From Winogradskyella undariae (GTDB lineage: Bacteria > Bacteroidota > Bacteroidia > Flavobacteriales > Flavobacteriaceae): DNA of 64,000 nt. The position numbers and the translations under genes were made by a program. Below the pieces are notes generated by a model, which was given only the letters and a program-made list of their open reading frames with translations, ran no database searches and had not been told where the DNA came from. This document shows positions 27,560 through 35,445 of the stretch, piece after piece. The DNA lies in NCBI RefSeq assembly GCF_013285155.1, contig NZ_JABTEL010000004.1, forward strand, positions 186,001 through 250,000. The letters are read 5' to 3'. How positions within the stretch are numbered: the first letter of the stretch is position 1; each line of letters opens with the position of its first letter.

Positions 27560-27603
27560 TGGTCCCACATGGACTCGAACCATGGACCACCTGATTATGA
27601 GTC
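27560..27603 (-). pseudogene. Displaced 3' half of a CAU tRNA gene (att site, left end of element B)
   Basis: Runs from the anticodon loop to the discriminator base. Its first 20 bp on the tRNA 5' side, ggaccacctgattatgagtc (27584-27603, plus-strand reading), equal 47332-47351 exactly. The T stem differs from the intact gene by compensatory changes (CATGG/CCATG here, CTTGG/CCAAG there), so this was once a functional half. It lacks the acceptor 5' strand and the D arm and cannot make a tRNA. Confidence 0.85.
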
Positions 27604-27718
27604 TGTAACTGTTATGTTTCAGATTGTTGCTTTTTGTTTCAGATGGCTGATTATCAATGATATAATTAAAAACCATTCTTTTCTTTGTTTCCTTTAGTTA
27701 CCTATTATTATAAAAATG

Positions 27719-27736
27719 TTTGACCTATGTTTGACC
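27719..27736 (+). repeat. Left arm-type repeat of element B
   Basis: TTTGACCTATGTTTGACC, two TTTGACC units 11 bp apart, 115 bp inside the left att core. An identical copy in the same orientation is at 47241-47258. Probably an integrase arm-type site. Confidence 0.6.
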
Positions 27737-28123
27737 CAGAATTTTAAACACTCTTAGCTTTATATCTTTCTCTATATCTAGCATCAGACTAAATTCTGGA
27801 AAACTGAAAACAGTAAATGTTTGACCTAAATCAAATTTATCTGTAATTAATAAATAATCACTTAACTTCTCTTGCAACTTACCTAAATCCTTTATATCAA
27901 AGCTATATACTATTCTAGAAAGTATATCTCCATTGTACTGTAAGATTGGATTACTGCAAAAAGAAACCCCGAATAGTGTTCTAAAATCTCCTTTTATATA
28001 TTCGTAATTTTCATTCTCTAATCCATTACTAAAAGTTGATTCTAAAGCCTTAAGATTAAACTCATTTAATTCATACTGTTCTCCAATACTAAAGCGAAAT
28101 TCTTTTAATAAGGAATTACACAT
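27725..28123 (-). CDS. Hypothetical protein, element B left end
   Basis: 132 residues, soluble, no signal peptide. Acidic and aromatic-rich (FNLKALESTFSNGLENENYEY, YIKGDFRTLFGVSFCSNP). No family recognised. It is the last gene of a leftward group with the two lipoprotein genes (3 bp gap to 28127-28516). Its C-terminal codons overlap the arm-type repeat at 27719-27736, so the end of the gene and the putative integrase site share sequence. Confidence 0.5.
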   Translation of the reverse strand: MCNSLLKEFRFSIGEQYELNEFNLKALESTFSNGLENENYEYIKGDFRTLFGVSFCSNPILQYNGDILSRIVYSFDIKDLGKLQEKLSDYLLITDKFDLGQTFTVFSFPEFSLMLDIEKDIKLRVFKILGQT

Positions 28124-28126
28124 ACC

Positions 28127-28516
28127 TTAATTAAAAGTATATTGATATTGAAAACTCTGTTGGTTTATGCTTTCTTGATGAACATTAACGTTATCTACAG
28201 AACCATAAAAACGCATTTCAGCTTGAGAAGAATCTTCTATATAAAATTCTAACTCAAAGCTTACTGTATTCTCTGGAATCTCTACACTAACTATATTTTG
28301 GGTATAGTCAAAATCTGAACTAATTGTTGACTCTGTTCCATCATCTGAAGTTAATGTCGTTGTTAAGCCTACAGATACCCAATCCTCAAGAGCACCTGTT
28401 GTAAACTCTACTATATGAGATTGACTAATTTGTTGTTCTTCTTCCTGATTGTCATCATCACTTGAACAGGCTGTAAATGCAAAAATGGCTATTAATAATA
28501 AAAATGTATTCTTCAT
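28127..28516 (-). CDS. Small SCSSDDD-type lipoprotein (paralogue 1)
   Basis: 129 residues. The signal peptide is MKNTFLLLIAIFAFTAC with lipobox FTAC, followed by the acidic SSDDDN stretch usual for Bacteroidota surface lipoproteins. The mature part is a small beta-rich domain ending in the strand pattern QSFQYQYTFN. It is paralogous to the neighbouring 28535-28918 (same signal peptide, similar length, both ending in Y-T-Y/F-F-N). Surface-exposed cargo of unknown function. Confidence 0.7.
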   Translation of the reverse strand: MKNTFLLLIAIFAFTACSSDDDNQEEEQQISQSHIVEFTTGALEDWVSVGLTTTLTSDDGTESTISSDFDYTQNIVSVEIPENTVSFELEFYIEDSSQAEMRFYGSVDNVNVHQESINQQSFQYQYTFN

Positions 28517-28534
28517 TGTATTTGGTTTTAGTTT

Positions 28535-28918
28535 TTAAAAATTATGGATATAAGTATAATTTACTTCTGAAATAGTCTGTTCATCTATGATGTTACCTTC
28601 AGAACTAATTAACTTAATATTTACTTCTGAACCTCCTTCAATATAGAAATTCGATTCTATTTTAACTGGATTTAAATCTGTTTCTACTGTAACAGTTCTA
28701 GTATCTTCATCATAACCAACTTCTTTAAACTCAAAAGAATCTTCATATGTAATTGTATTTCCCGCTCTTACTACATAATAACTAGGTAATACACCTGTAG
28801 TATATACTAACTTATAACTGAGGTTAGCATTTGTCATTTCTGCAACCTCACCATCATCATCACTAGAACAAGCTACTAATGACAAAATCGCTATTAATGT
28901 TAAAAAGATATTCTTCAT
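28535..28918 (-). CDS. Small SCSSDDD-type lipoprotein (paralogue 2)
   Basis: 127 residues with signal peptide MKNIFLTLIAILSLVAC and then SSDDDGEVAE. The mature domain shows alternating beta strands (YKLVYTTGVLPSYYVV, TVTVETDLNPVKIESNFYIEG). It shares its layout with 28127-28516, 18 bp downstream, and the pair probably arose by tandem duplication. No function known. Absence of a nearby SusC/D pair or protease gives no hint of role. Confidence 0.7.
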   Translation of the reverse strand: MKNIFLTLIAILSLVACSSDDDGEVAEMTNANLSYKLVYTTGVLPSYYVVRAGNTITYEDSFEFKEVGYDEDTRTVTVETDLNPVKIESNFYIEGGSEVNIKLISSEGNIIDEQTISEVNYTYIHNF

Positions 28919-28949
28919 AATTTATTATTTATTGGTTAATTGATTCTTA

Positions 28950-29309
28950 TTAAAATGGCAAGTCGTTATCTGCTTCATCCAAAAAGCTAACTGGTTCTTG
29001 CTGTGTTTGTGTTTGAGGTGTAGGCTGTTCACTATTGACAAGCTCTATTCTCCAACCTAGAATAGCATTAAAGTATTTAGCTACACCTTCAGGATTAATC
29101 CACTCTCTACCTCTTAAATTAAGAGCTATTTTCACTTCTTGACCTACATTAAAACTATCTAGCAAATCACATTTATCTTGAATGAATTCTACTAAAATAT
29201 GTTGTGGATATTGTTCTTCTGTAGTGATAACAACTTCTCTTTTTCTAAAGCCATTACTCCCTATATTTTGAACATCATTTAAGACCTTTATTTTCCCTGT
29301 TAATTCCAT
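28950..29309 (-). CDS. DUF3127-like OB-fold protein with SSB-like acidic tail
   Basis: 119 residues. The core (MELTGKIKVLNDVQNIGSNGFRKREVVITTEE, VGQEVKIALNLRGREW, FNAILGWRIELV) fits the DUF3127 family of Bacteroidota, thought to be OB-fold single-stranded DNA-binding proteins. A Pro/Gln-rich linker leads to an acidic terminus DEADNDLPF resembling the SSB tail (DDDIPF type) that recruits replication and repair enzymes. It lies 10 bp after 29320-30552, whose product has a related C-terminal domain. Likely an element-encoded SSB analogue. Confidence 0.75.
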   Translation of the reverse strand: MELTGKIKVLNDVQNIGSNGFRKREVVITTEEQYPQHILVEFIQDKCDLLDSFNVGQEVKIALNLRGREWINPEGVAKYFNAILGWRIELVNSEQPTPQTQTQQEPVSFLDEADNDLPF

Positions 29310-29319
29310 AGTTTTTTAT

Positions 29320-30552
29320 TTAAAAAGGTAATGGTAAAATGTATTTATAATACAAATCCATTTCCTTTGTGTTTTTCTTTACTTTTGGTTTAGCATCTAA
29401 TATCTCTACACGCCAACCATATAAATGATGTTTATACCCTTTAGTGCCTTCTGAATTTTGCAGCTCTCCACCTGTGAGTCTTGCAAATACTTTTACAAAC
29501 TGACCTACACTTAAATTATCTAAGTGTTTTACCCTTCCATCTGTAAAAACCACTTGAAATTCACTACAACAGAAATCATCAATTGACAGTACTATTTTAC
29601 GTCTTGTGTATGCTCTTGTATTTTCAGTTTTTTTATAAACTTCTAAATCATCTATTGATTTGATTTTTCCTTCAAAGTGGATAGCTTTAGCTTCCTCTAT
29701 AATACTCATGTATTTAAGTGTGTACTTAAAATCTTCAGGGTTTAATGTTAGTTCATCTAATTCTAAACGATAATGAGTAAGCTCTCTACTATCATAAAAT
29801 ACAGAAGAAAATAATTGATATTCATTTTTGTTTTCTGCTTGATATGAAAACCAATTTTCAAGTTTCAATACACTGTCTTTAACTCCGTTATAGTTATCTA
29901 ATTGTTGCCTAAAGTAAGCTTCCTTCTTATACAGCCTTGATAAAATATCTAACTTACCATATAAGACCTCAAAATCCTTTTTCACTAATACCTCTATCGA
30001 ATTCAGTTTAGAAACATATCTCTTATCTTCTAGTATTGTAACCACATCATCATAGAAACCTCTGTACTTTTCTAGCCATAACACTATAGTCTTCATTTTA
30101 CAAACACTTTTAGAGCTGAATGTATTGTATTCACAAATCGGATTGGAATCATTTAGATGTTTCCTGTATTCTGAAGTGCTTTCTGGCTTTATAGAAAAGT
30201 AATGGAATTTACCTAACTGGTGTTTATTATCATACAGGATTTCACTGCAAGACGTAGAAAAATTATAATAATTATTTTCATCTTCTTGATAGGTTATTGC
30301 AAAGTAATCTTGAGTGTAATTACCTACAAAACAAAATATTTTTTTGTCTTTATTACAGCCACAAACACCAATGGTTTTGTAAAGTTCTAAAGATGTATTA
30401 CCACTTGCTTTTAACTCTGTAAATAGCTTGTTCAGCTTCTCTAAAAAAGAAACATTTGCATATCTTTTAAAAGCGTTTTTTACTAAAACAGTTTCTAGTG
30501 ATTTTGTATTCATTGAAGAAATACAGTTTATAAACTCTTCTTTTTGGCTCAT
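29320..30552 (-). CDS. Protein with unknown N-terminal domain fused to a DUF3127-like OB fold
   Basis: 410 residues. About 1-290 is unrecognised, helical, and contains CGCNKDKKIFCFVGNY and several Cys residues. Residues about 295-385 (HFEGKIKSIDDLEVYKKTENTRAYTRRKIVLSI and VGQFVKVFARLTGGEL, HHLYGWRVEIL) repeat the order of the DUF3127 core of the neighbouring 119-residue protein. The protein ends KYILPLPF, again resembling an SSB tip. Two such proteins in tandem suggest a two-subunit ssDNA-binding or annealing complex, perhaps working with the Sak4-like ATPase (42762-43625). Role inferred. Confidence 0.6.
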   Translation of the reverse strand: MSQKEEFINCISSMNTKSLETVLVKNAFKRYANVSFLEKLNKLFTELKASGNTSLELYKTIGVCGCNKDKKIFCFVGNYTQDYFAITYQEDENNYYNFSTSCSEILYDNKHQLGKFHYFSIKPESTSEYRKHLNDSNPICEYNTFSSKSVCKMKTIVLWLEKYRGFYDDVVTILEDKRYVSKLNSIEVLVKKDFEVLYGKLDILSRLYKKEAYFRQQLDNYNGVKDSVLKLENWFSYQAENKNEYQLFSSVFYDSRELTHYRLELDELTLNPEDFKYTLKYMSIIEEAKAIHFEGKIKSIDDLEVYKKTENTRAYTRRKIVLSIDDFCCSEFQVVFTDGRVKHLDNLSVGQFVKVFARLTGGELQNSEGTKGYKHHLYGWRVEILDAKPKVKKNTKEMDLYYKYILPLPF

Positions 30553-30588
30553 AATCTTAATAGATATTATATTTTCCTGTGTTTATAA

Positions 30589-30969
30589 TTAATTAAAAAG
30601 CATTAATACCCAATTAAAAATAGGCTTTATTAAAAGCACCCATATACTACTAATAATAATAGCGCCAAATGCTACTCCTCCAAAAATTATAATAACACTA
30701 GATATTTTACTACTTTCTCCTAATTTAATCTTTAGAAACCCCAGAAAAACAACCAATACTACAGCTGAATAAGGAATTGACTCTGGATAAAAGTGATATA
30801 TTATGTAAGGTAATATTAGTAATGTTATAATTTTCAGAACACCCTTTTCTTCAAAAAACTTAGCTATCTCTTCATTTATCTCTTTGAATAAATCTTGAAT
30901 AAATCTTGAAATTTTATTAAGTTTTTCTCTATCCCACTGAAATAAAAGTTTAAGTAGCTTCAAGTTCAT
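30589..30969 (-). CDS. Small membrane protein of unknown function
   Basis: 126 residues. An amphipathic, charged N-terminus (LLKLLFQWDREKLNKISRFIQDLFKEINEEIAKFF) precedes three hydrophobic segments (about 47-64, 70-86, 92-118). No recognised motif. It lies 36 bp upstream of 29320-30552 and is probably cotranscribed. The layout (helical cytoplasmic part plus small multipass membrane part) is seen in some accessory proteins of defence systems, but nothing specific supports that here. Confidence 0.55.
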   Translation of the reverse strand: MNLKLLKLLFQWDREKLNKISRFIQDLFKEINEEIAKFFEEKGVLKIITLLILPYIIYHFYPESIPYSAVVLVVFLGFLKIKLGESSKISSVIIIFGGVAFGAIIISSIWVLLIKPIFNWVLMLFN

Positions 30970-31026
30970 AAAGTTAGTTTTTATTTATCCCCTCTATTAG
31001 AGTTTTACCTTTTTTAGTGCTCTCCA

Positions 31027-31398
31027 TTATAAACTTATTAATAATAAAACTATCATTAAAATAGATAGGGTTATGTAAGTTATAATAGTTTTTGGATAAG
31101 GGCTGACTATATATTTAAGTATACTACTAGGAACAATAAGAGATAAAATTTTTATAGTAATCGCTGGCACTATTAATAACCCTACAAAAAATATCAACAC
31201 ACTATAACCCCAGTAGAATGAGTAATACAAATTAATAGCTAAAACAATATAGCCAATCCAAGGTGTTGCTCTTAACAACAAATTAGGCAGGAAAGAGCCA
31301 GTAGCTAGAATCTCACCTTCTTTAATTCTTGATGAAATTGAGTTATGTATCCCAAATATTATAAATGATATTGCCAATAAAATGTAATAGTAATTCAT
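31027..31398 (-). CDS. Small multipass membrane protein
   Basis: 123 residues with four predicted membrane helices (YYYILLAISFIIFGIH, IGYIVLAINLYYSFYWG, VLIFFVGLLIVPAITIKIL and TYITLSILMIVLLLISL). No recognised family. It is transcribed divergently from the XRE regulator at 31508-31738; the intervening region has a palindromic operator candidate, so its expression is probably under that regulator. Confidence 0.55.
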   Translation of the reverse strand: MNYYYILLAISFIIFGIHNSISSRIKEGEILATGSFLPNLLLRATPWIGYIVLAINLYYSFYWGYSVLIFFVGLLIVPAITIKILSLIVPSSILKYIVSPYPKTIITYITLSILMIVLLLISL

Positions 31399-31436
31399 AA
31401 GTCCTTTTTAAAAGTTATTTAACAAACATACTTTTT

Positions 31437-31486
31437 TTATCATTTATGATAACCATAACAGCTTACTTAATTATCATTTTTGACAA
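31437..31486. promoter_or_regulatory. Two operator-like sites in the divergent region of the XRE regulator
   Basis: A perfect palindrome TTATCAT-TT-ATGATAA (31437-31452) and a degenerate copy TTATCAT-TT-TTGACAA (31471-31486), 34 bp apart centre to centre, between the leftward membrane-protein gene and the rightward XRE gene. This is a typical layout for an autoregulating Cro/CI-like repressor. Confidence 0.55.
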
Positions 31487-31507
31487 CTAGATAATGTATG
31501 TTTTAAA

Positions 31508-31738
31508 ATGGACGATAAAGACCAACTTCAAATAGCAATTGGAAAGCGAGTTAAAATGTTAAGAGAAGAGCAAGGTATTGCTCAACAAGACCTTGCTGCC
31601 AAATGTAATATTGAAAAATCTAACTTTAGTCGTTTAGAAGCTGGTGGAACCAACCCTACTTTATACACCTTAAAAAGGATTGCTGATAATTTAGGTATCA
31701 CTTTATGTGATATTGTAAACCTTGAAGATAAAAAGTAA
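31508..31738 (+). CDS. XRE-family (Cro/CI-like) regulator
   Basis: 76 residues, nearly all one helix-turn-helix domain (IGKRVKMLREEQGIAQQDLA, CNIEKSNFSRLEAGGTNPTL, LKRIADNLGI). It is a single-domain repressor without oligomerisation or peptidase domain. It is transcribed towards the leftward radC gene, with a shared bidirectional terminator downstream. It probably represses its own promoter and the divergent leftward operon of element B through the palindromes at 31437-31486. Confidence 0.85.
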   Translation: MDDKDQLQIAIGKRVKMLREEQGIAQQDLAAKCNIEKSNFSRLEAGGTNPTLYTLKRIADNLGITLCDIVNLEDKK

Positions 31739-31837
31739 GATTTAGCTATTAATATTAATCTATAGGGCTTACAAACAGTAATTTTTTACTTAAAAAGCCT
31801 ACTCACACACTCTTTCATACATAAACAAAAGACAAAA

Positions 31838-31887
31838 AGTCCCACTTTTTCCAATTCACTATATATAGAAATGGAAAAAAGAGGACT
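31838..31887. terminator. Bidirectional terminator between the XRE gene and radC
   Basis: AGTCCCACTTTTTCCA (31838-31853) pairs imperfectly with TGGAAAAAAGAGGACT (31872-31887) around an AT-rich loop, with A and T runs on the outer sides. The right arm overlaps the radC stop codon. Confidence 0.6.
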
Positions 31888-32323
31888 ATTTTATCAATCC
31901 ATTATCACTAAAACTATAAAAATCATCTTTAGTTACTATTAAGTGGTCTAACAGCACTATATCTAGATACTGCCCTGCTTGTTTTAGCTTTTGTGTTAAA
32001 TTCTTATCTGCTTCACTTGGCTGAAGGTTTCCTGAAGGATGATTATGTGCTATTATAATGTTTGAAGCATTGCATTTAAGAGCAACACTAAACACTAATT
32101 TCGCATCTACCACAGTAGCAGAAACACCTCCTTTAGAAAGCGGATAAACACCTAAAATCTGGTTACTCCTATTCATCATTAATATCTTAAACTCCTCTTG
32201 TAATTCTATAGTAGAATCACTCCAACAAGCTCTTATAATATCATAAGACTGCTTACTATTACTTATTTTTAGCCTATCACTCCTGTTATTTGAGTATGAG
32301 ACACTTATTTCTGAAATTTTCAT
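31886..32323 (-). CDS. RadC-like JAB/MPN domain protein
   Basis: About 145 residues from the ATG at 32323. An upstream in-frame ATG at 32428 would add a basic leader and overlap a palindrome, so it is less likely. The JAB metal site is intact: Glu in IELQEEF region, H-x-H-P-S-G-x6-D as HNHPSGNLQPSEAD, and DHLIV further on. This matches the RadC/DUF2466 proteins that are frequent in mobile elements, here without the usual N-terminal HhH region. The biochemical role of mobile RadC proteins is unsettled; a DNA-related peptidase or nuclease-like role has been proposed. Confidence 0.9.
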   Translation of the reverse strand: MKISEISVSYSNNRSDRLKISNSKQSYDIIRACWSDSTIELQEEFKILMMNRSNQILGVYPLSKGGVSATVVDAKLVFSVALKCNASNIIIAHNHPSGNLQPSEADKNLTQKLKQAGQYLDIVLLDHLIVTKDDFYSFSDNGLIK

Positions 32324-32705
32324 GATAATTATTTTTTTTATATACCTTAGAAAAAGAAGCTTCTTTCTCAAATACTTCTTAGAAAGTCTTCTACAAAGTT
32401 TCATAATATGATTTACCATCTGTGTCAAACAATAGTATAGTACTTTGACACAAGTGGTATTTTTTATTTTTAACTCTACTATTCTTAAAGAAATTTACAC
32501 TTGAACTTTAACATTTCAATCAATTAGGCGTATTTCAACTGACCTTCAAGATTAATAATATATCCTTATAGTAATAAAGTAAACTCGCTACAGTTATACT
32601 ATCTTTTATTTATGAAGGTATGAGCAATCAAGCACAATATTGTAAGGGTATTTTAAAACTCAAAAAACAAAGCCCAATCTATTTACATAGACTAGGCTTA
32701 TATTT
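32324..32705. promoter_or_regulatory. Intergenic region with TGTGTCAAA palindrome and a terminator
   Basis: 382 bp without a gene. TGTGTCAAA-N14-TTTGACACA (32421-32429 and 32444-32452) is a perfect 9-bp inverted repeat about 100 bp before the radC start, a probable operator. At 32668-32702 the minus-strand hairpin AAGCCTAGTCTAT-gtaa-ATAGATTGGGCTT followed by T-rich DNA terminates the 32706-33101 gene. A 66-codon plus-strand frame here is not convincing. Confidence 0.5.
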
Positions 32706-33101
32706 TTACTCTGCATGCTCAAGAATACCATTCTGTGAAAACACATCAGAATTAGCTATAATATTATGTTTAGGCACAAAAGTTTCTTGCTTTGGTTTTA
32801 CAGCATTTTCTGTAACATAAACCCACCTGTGGGATAATGTAATTTCCTCTCCTGTTTCCTTTACAACATATTCAAAAGGCTCACAGTCTTCTTTAATGAT
32901 GCTTCCTGGCATTTCTGTACCAATAAGCCCAGTACACACCTGCTCATCAAATGTTGAAGGTATATAAGCTTTCTTAGCAGTAGCATAAAAGTTTCCTGTA
33001 ACTTTGCTTAATACCATTTCAATTCCTCCTTGCAGTTCCAGAACGAAGAATGAAGTACCATCCTCTTTCTGTCTCTCTTTGTAATTTACGATTCTAACCA
33101 T
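32706..33101 (-). CDS. Hypothetical mobile-element protein
   Basis: About 131 residues from the ATG at 33101 (MVRIVNYKERQKEDGTSFFVLELQ). A longer frame to 33179 would add a hydrophobic leader that does not look like a signal peptide. The protein starts with a beta-rich domain (GIEMVLSKVTGNFYATAKKAYIPSTFDE) and has FEYVVKETGEEITLSHRWVYV. I recall similar small proteins from flavobacterial integrative elements, but no function is known. It has its own terminator downstream (32668-32702). Confidence 0.55.
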   Translation of the reverse strand: MVRIVNYKERQKEDGTSFFVLELQGGIEMVLSKVTGNFYATAKKAYIPSTFDEQVCTGLIGTEMPGSIIKEDCEPFEYVVKETGEEITLSHRWVYVTENAVKPKQETFVPKHNIIANSDVFSQNGILEHAE

Positions 33102-33385
33102 TTTTCTAAAAGTTTTTGAGTTGTAGTATACCACACACAGAAAATCAATTACCAACAGCATATAAATCTCAACTATCACCTTGAATTTATTAACTCTGCT
33201 AGAAAATCTTCTTTACTGTATAAAGTGGTAGGGGCATCTTTATCCCCAGAACTTAGTGGGGGTTTTGCACAAGGTATCTGGCTCTCTCACAAAGCATTCA
33301 AAAAATATATTTTTCAAAAATTTTTTATAACAGAATTTCTAATTAGATTTAGACAATCTTTGACAAGAACTAATTTGACTACCAA

Positions 33386-33679
33386 ATGATACTCTCAGAA
33401 TTACTAAAATCTAAAAGGGAAACTAAAAACCTATTACTGCGTGAAGTAGCCTCTATGATAGATGCAGATACGGCTTTAATAAGTAAAATTGAAAAAGGAG
33501 ATAGAAAACCTACTAGAGAGCAAATAGATAAATTGGCTATTGCACTAGATATTGAACATAGTAAACTTTTAAAGTTATGGCTTAGCGAAAAAGTATATGA
33601 AGATGTAAAAGGAGAAGATTTAGCTATAGACGCCATTAAAATAGCCTTAAAAAGAATTAAAACAGAAGAAAAGAACTAA
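33386..33679 (+). CDS. XRE-family controller of the restriction-modification operon
   Basis: 97 residues with an N-terminal helix-turn-helix (LLKSKRETKNLLLREVASMIDADTALISKIEKGDRKP, quoted here as motif order LLREVASM, DTALISKIEKG) and a short acidic-basic helical C-terminus. It stands 4 bp before the mod gene. C proteins in this position delay and balance restriction relative to methylation when the system enters a new host. The 206-bp region upstream (33180-33385) contains GGGG/CCCC hairpin-forming sequence and would hold its promoter. Confidence 0.8.
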   Translation: MILSELLKSKRETKNLLLREVASMIDADTALISKIEKGDRKPTREQIDKLAIALDIEHSKLLKLWLSEKVYEDVKGEDLAIDAIKIALKRIKTEEKN

Positions 33680-33683
33680 CTGT

Positions 33684-35438
33684 ATGCCAACATTAAACTG
33701 GATAGGAAAAGAAAAAGTAATTAACCATCATCAAGATGTACCCTATAAAACATTAGAACCTCAATACACCTTTACTAATGGTAAAGAAAGTAACGATGCT
33801 ACTTCACAGAATAAAATTATACATGGAGATAATCTAGAAGCCTTAAAAAGTTTATTACCAGCATATGAAGGAAAAATTGATTGCGTATATATTGACCCTC
33901 CTTATAATACTGGTAATGAAGAATGGAAGTATAATGATAATGTAAGCCACCCTAGATTTAAAAAATGGTTAGGTGAGATTGTAGGTAAGGAAGGAGAAGA
34001 TTTATCGAGACACGACAAATGGTTATGCATGATGTACCCTAGACTTAGATTGATAAGTAAATTATTATCTAAGGATGGTGGACTAGTAATAAGCATTGGC
34101 TACCATGAAATAGCTAATTTGACAATTCTGTGTAAAGAAATTTTTGCCACTAGACAAATTATTACTATTACAATACAAACTTCTGGAGGAAAACCATCTA
34201 AAGGCTTTAATTATCAACATGAATATTTGATTTATATAGTTCCAAAAGATTTTAATCCGAACAATCTAAAACATTCTGGAGGGAAGTCTAGAAGCCCTTT
34301 TGAAGGACTAACTTTAGCTACATTTGATAAAATCCAAAGACCTAATCAAACTTACCCAATTTTTGTTAACCTTAAGGATGGCAAATTACATTCTACCGGA
34401 AAATCTCTACAGGAAAGAATAGATACAGGAGAGTATACAAAAGATAAGAAGTCTTTTATATATAATTATAATGAAGCACCTGAAGGTACTTGTGCTATAT
34501 GGCCAGTAACAAGTAAAGGAAAAAATTGTGTATGGAGATTAATATCATCAAGACTTCAATCAGATTGGAAAAAAGGGTATATAAAAATAAGTCCGAATCG
34601 TTCTAATACGGCTAAAAATAAATTTAGTATTCAATATTTGCCAAGTGGAGTTATAAAAAAAATTAATTCAAAAATATTAGAAGTCACAGGAACTGAAAAC
34701 AATTCTCCGACATTAGCATTTGGTGATAATAAAACTGAAGGAAGTCAAATCCCAACACTATGGTTAGAAAAGGATTTCTATACTGTTAAAGGAACCAATT
34801 TACTTAAAGATATTTTTAAAGAAAAAATGTTTGATTATCCAAAATCACATGAATTGATTGAGGAAATAATAAGGTCAATCTCACATCCCAATTCCATTGT
34901 TCTAGATTCCTTTGCAGGTTCAGGTACAACTGCTCACGCAGTTCTAAATCTTAATAAAGAAAATGGTGGTAACAGAAAATTCATTTTAGTAGAAATGGAA
35001 GACTATGCTAATACTATTACTGGAGAAAGGGTAAAACGAGTTATAAATGGTTACGGAGAAGGTTCTAAAGCTATTGAAGGTACAGGAGGGGATTTCACAT
35101 ATTATGAGTTAGGAGAACCTTTGTTTTTAGATAATGGTTTTTTAAACGAAGATATTGAGTTAGATAAAATACTAGAGTATGTTTGGTATAGTGAAGCTAA
35201 AGCCCCTTTTATAAAACCTAAAGAAGGTTACCTGCTAGGAGCTAAAAATGATACTGCTTATTATTTCTATTACCAAAAAGATAGTATCACTACTTTAGAT
35301 GAAAGCTTTTTAAGGTCTATTAAAAGCAAGGCTAGTCAGTACATTATATATGCAGATAATTGTTTGCTAGACCAAAGCATCATGGATAAGTATAACATTG
35401 TATTTAAAAAGATACCTAGAGATATAACTAGATTTTAG
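33684..35438 (+). CDS. mod: Type III restriction-modification methyltransferase (Mod)
   Basis: 584 residues. Adenine N6-methyltransferase of the beta class: motif IV DPPYNTG at 71-77 precedes motif I (LDSFAGSGTTAHAV) at 407-420, with the target-recognition region (about 150-370) between them. A Phe-containing AdoMet pocket and the C-terminal conserved region (FILVEMEDYANTITGERVKRVI) are present. In type III systems Mod defines the recognition site and forms a complex with Res. The recognition sequence cannot be read from the protein. It is part of the operon 33386-39910. Confidence 0.93.
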   Translation: MPTLNWIGKEKVINHHQDVPYKTLEPQYTFTNGKESNDATSQNKIIHGDNLEALKSLLPAYEGKIDCVYIDPPYNTGNEEWKYNDNVSHPRFKKWLGEIVGKEGEDLSRHDKWLCMMYPRLRLISKLLSKDGGLVISIGYHEIANLTILCKEIFATRQIITITIQTSGGKPSKGFNYQHEYLIYIVPKDFNPNNLKHSGGKSRSPFEGLTLATFDKIQRPNQTYPIFVNLKDGKLHSTGKSLQERIDTGEYTKDKKSFIYNYNEAPEGTCAIWPVTSKGKNCVWRLISSRLQSDWKKGYIKISPNRSNTAKNKFSIQYLPSGVIKKINSKILEVTGTENNSPTLAFGDNKTEGSQIPTLWLEKDFYTVKGTNLLKDIFKEKMFDYPKSHELIEEIIRSISHPNSIVLDSFAGSGTTAHAVLNLNKENGGNRKFILVEMEDYANTITGERVKRVINGYGEGSKAIEGTGGDFTYYELGEPLFLDNGFLNEDIELDKILEYVWYSEAKAPFIKPKEGYLLGAKNDTAYYFYYQKDSITTLDESFLRSIKSKASQYIIYADNCLLDQSIMDKYNIVFKKIPRDITRF

Positions 35439-35445
35439 AACAATT

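Larger units (their letters stand above)
27254..27724. other. Junction region between elements A and B
   Basis: 471 bp without a credible gene. In order: the ACTACTT/AAGTAGT dyad (27272-27304), TTGAGC arm repeats of element A (27482-27501), a terminator-like hairpin (27508-27545), the 3' half of a CAU tRNA (27560-27603) including the 20-bp att core, two TGTTTCAGAT repeats (about 27614 and 27636), and the TTTGACC arm repeats of element B (27719-27736). A minus-strand frame running through it is a by-product of the tRNA fragment. Confidence 0.6.

Noticed and set aside
27560-27603. A second functional tRNA
   Set aside because: Only the 3' half is present; D arm and acceptor 5' strand are missing.
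27410-27676. 88-codon minus-strand ORF
   Set aside because: It runs through the displaced tRNA half and the att core, with no start context or recognisable protein.
32620-32820. 66-codon plus-strand ORF
   Set aside because: It overlaps a terminator and the reverse strand of the 32706-33101 gene with no family match.
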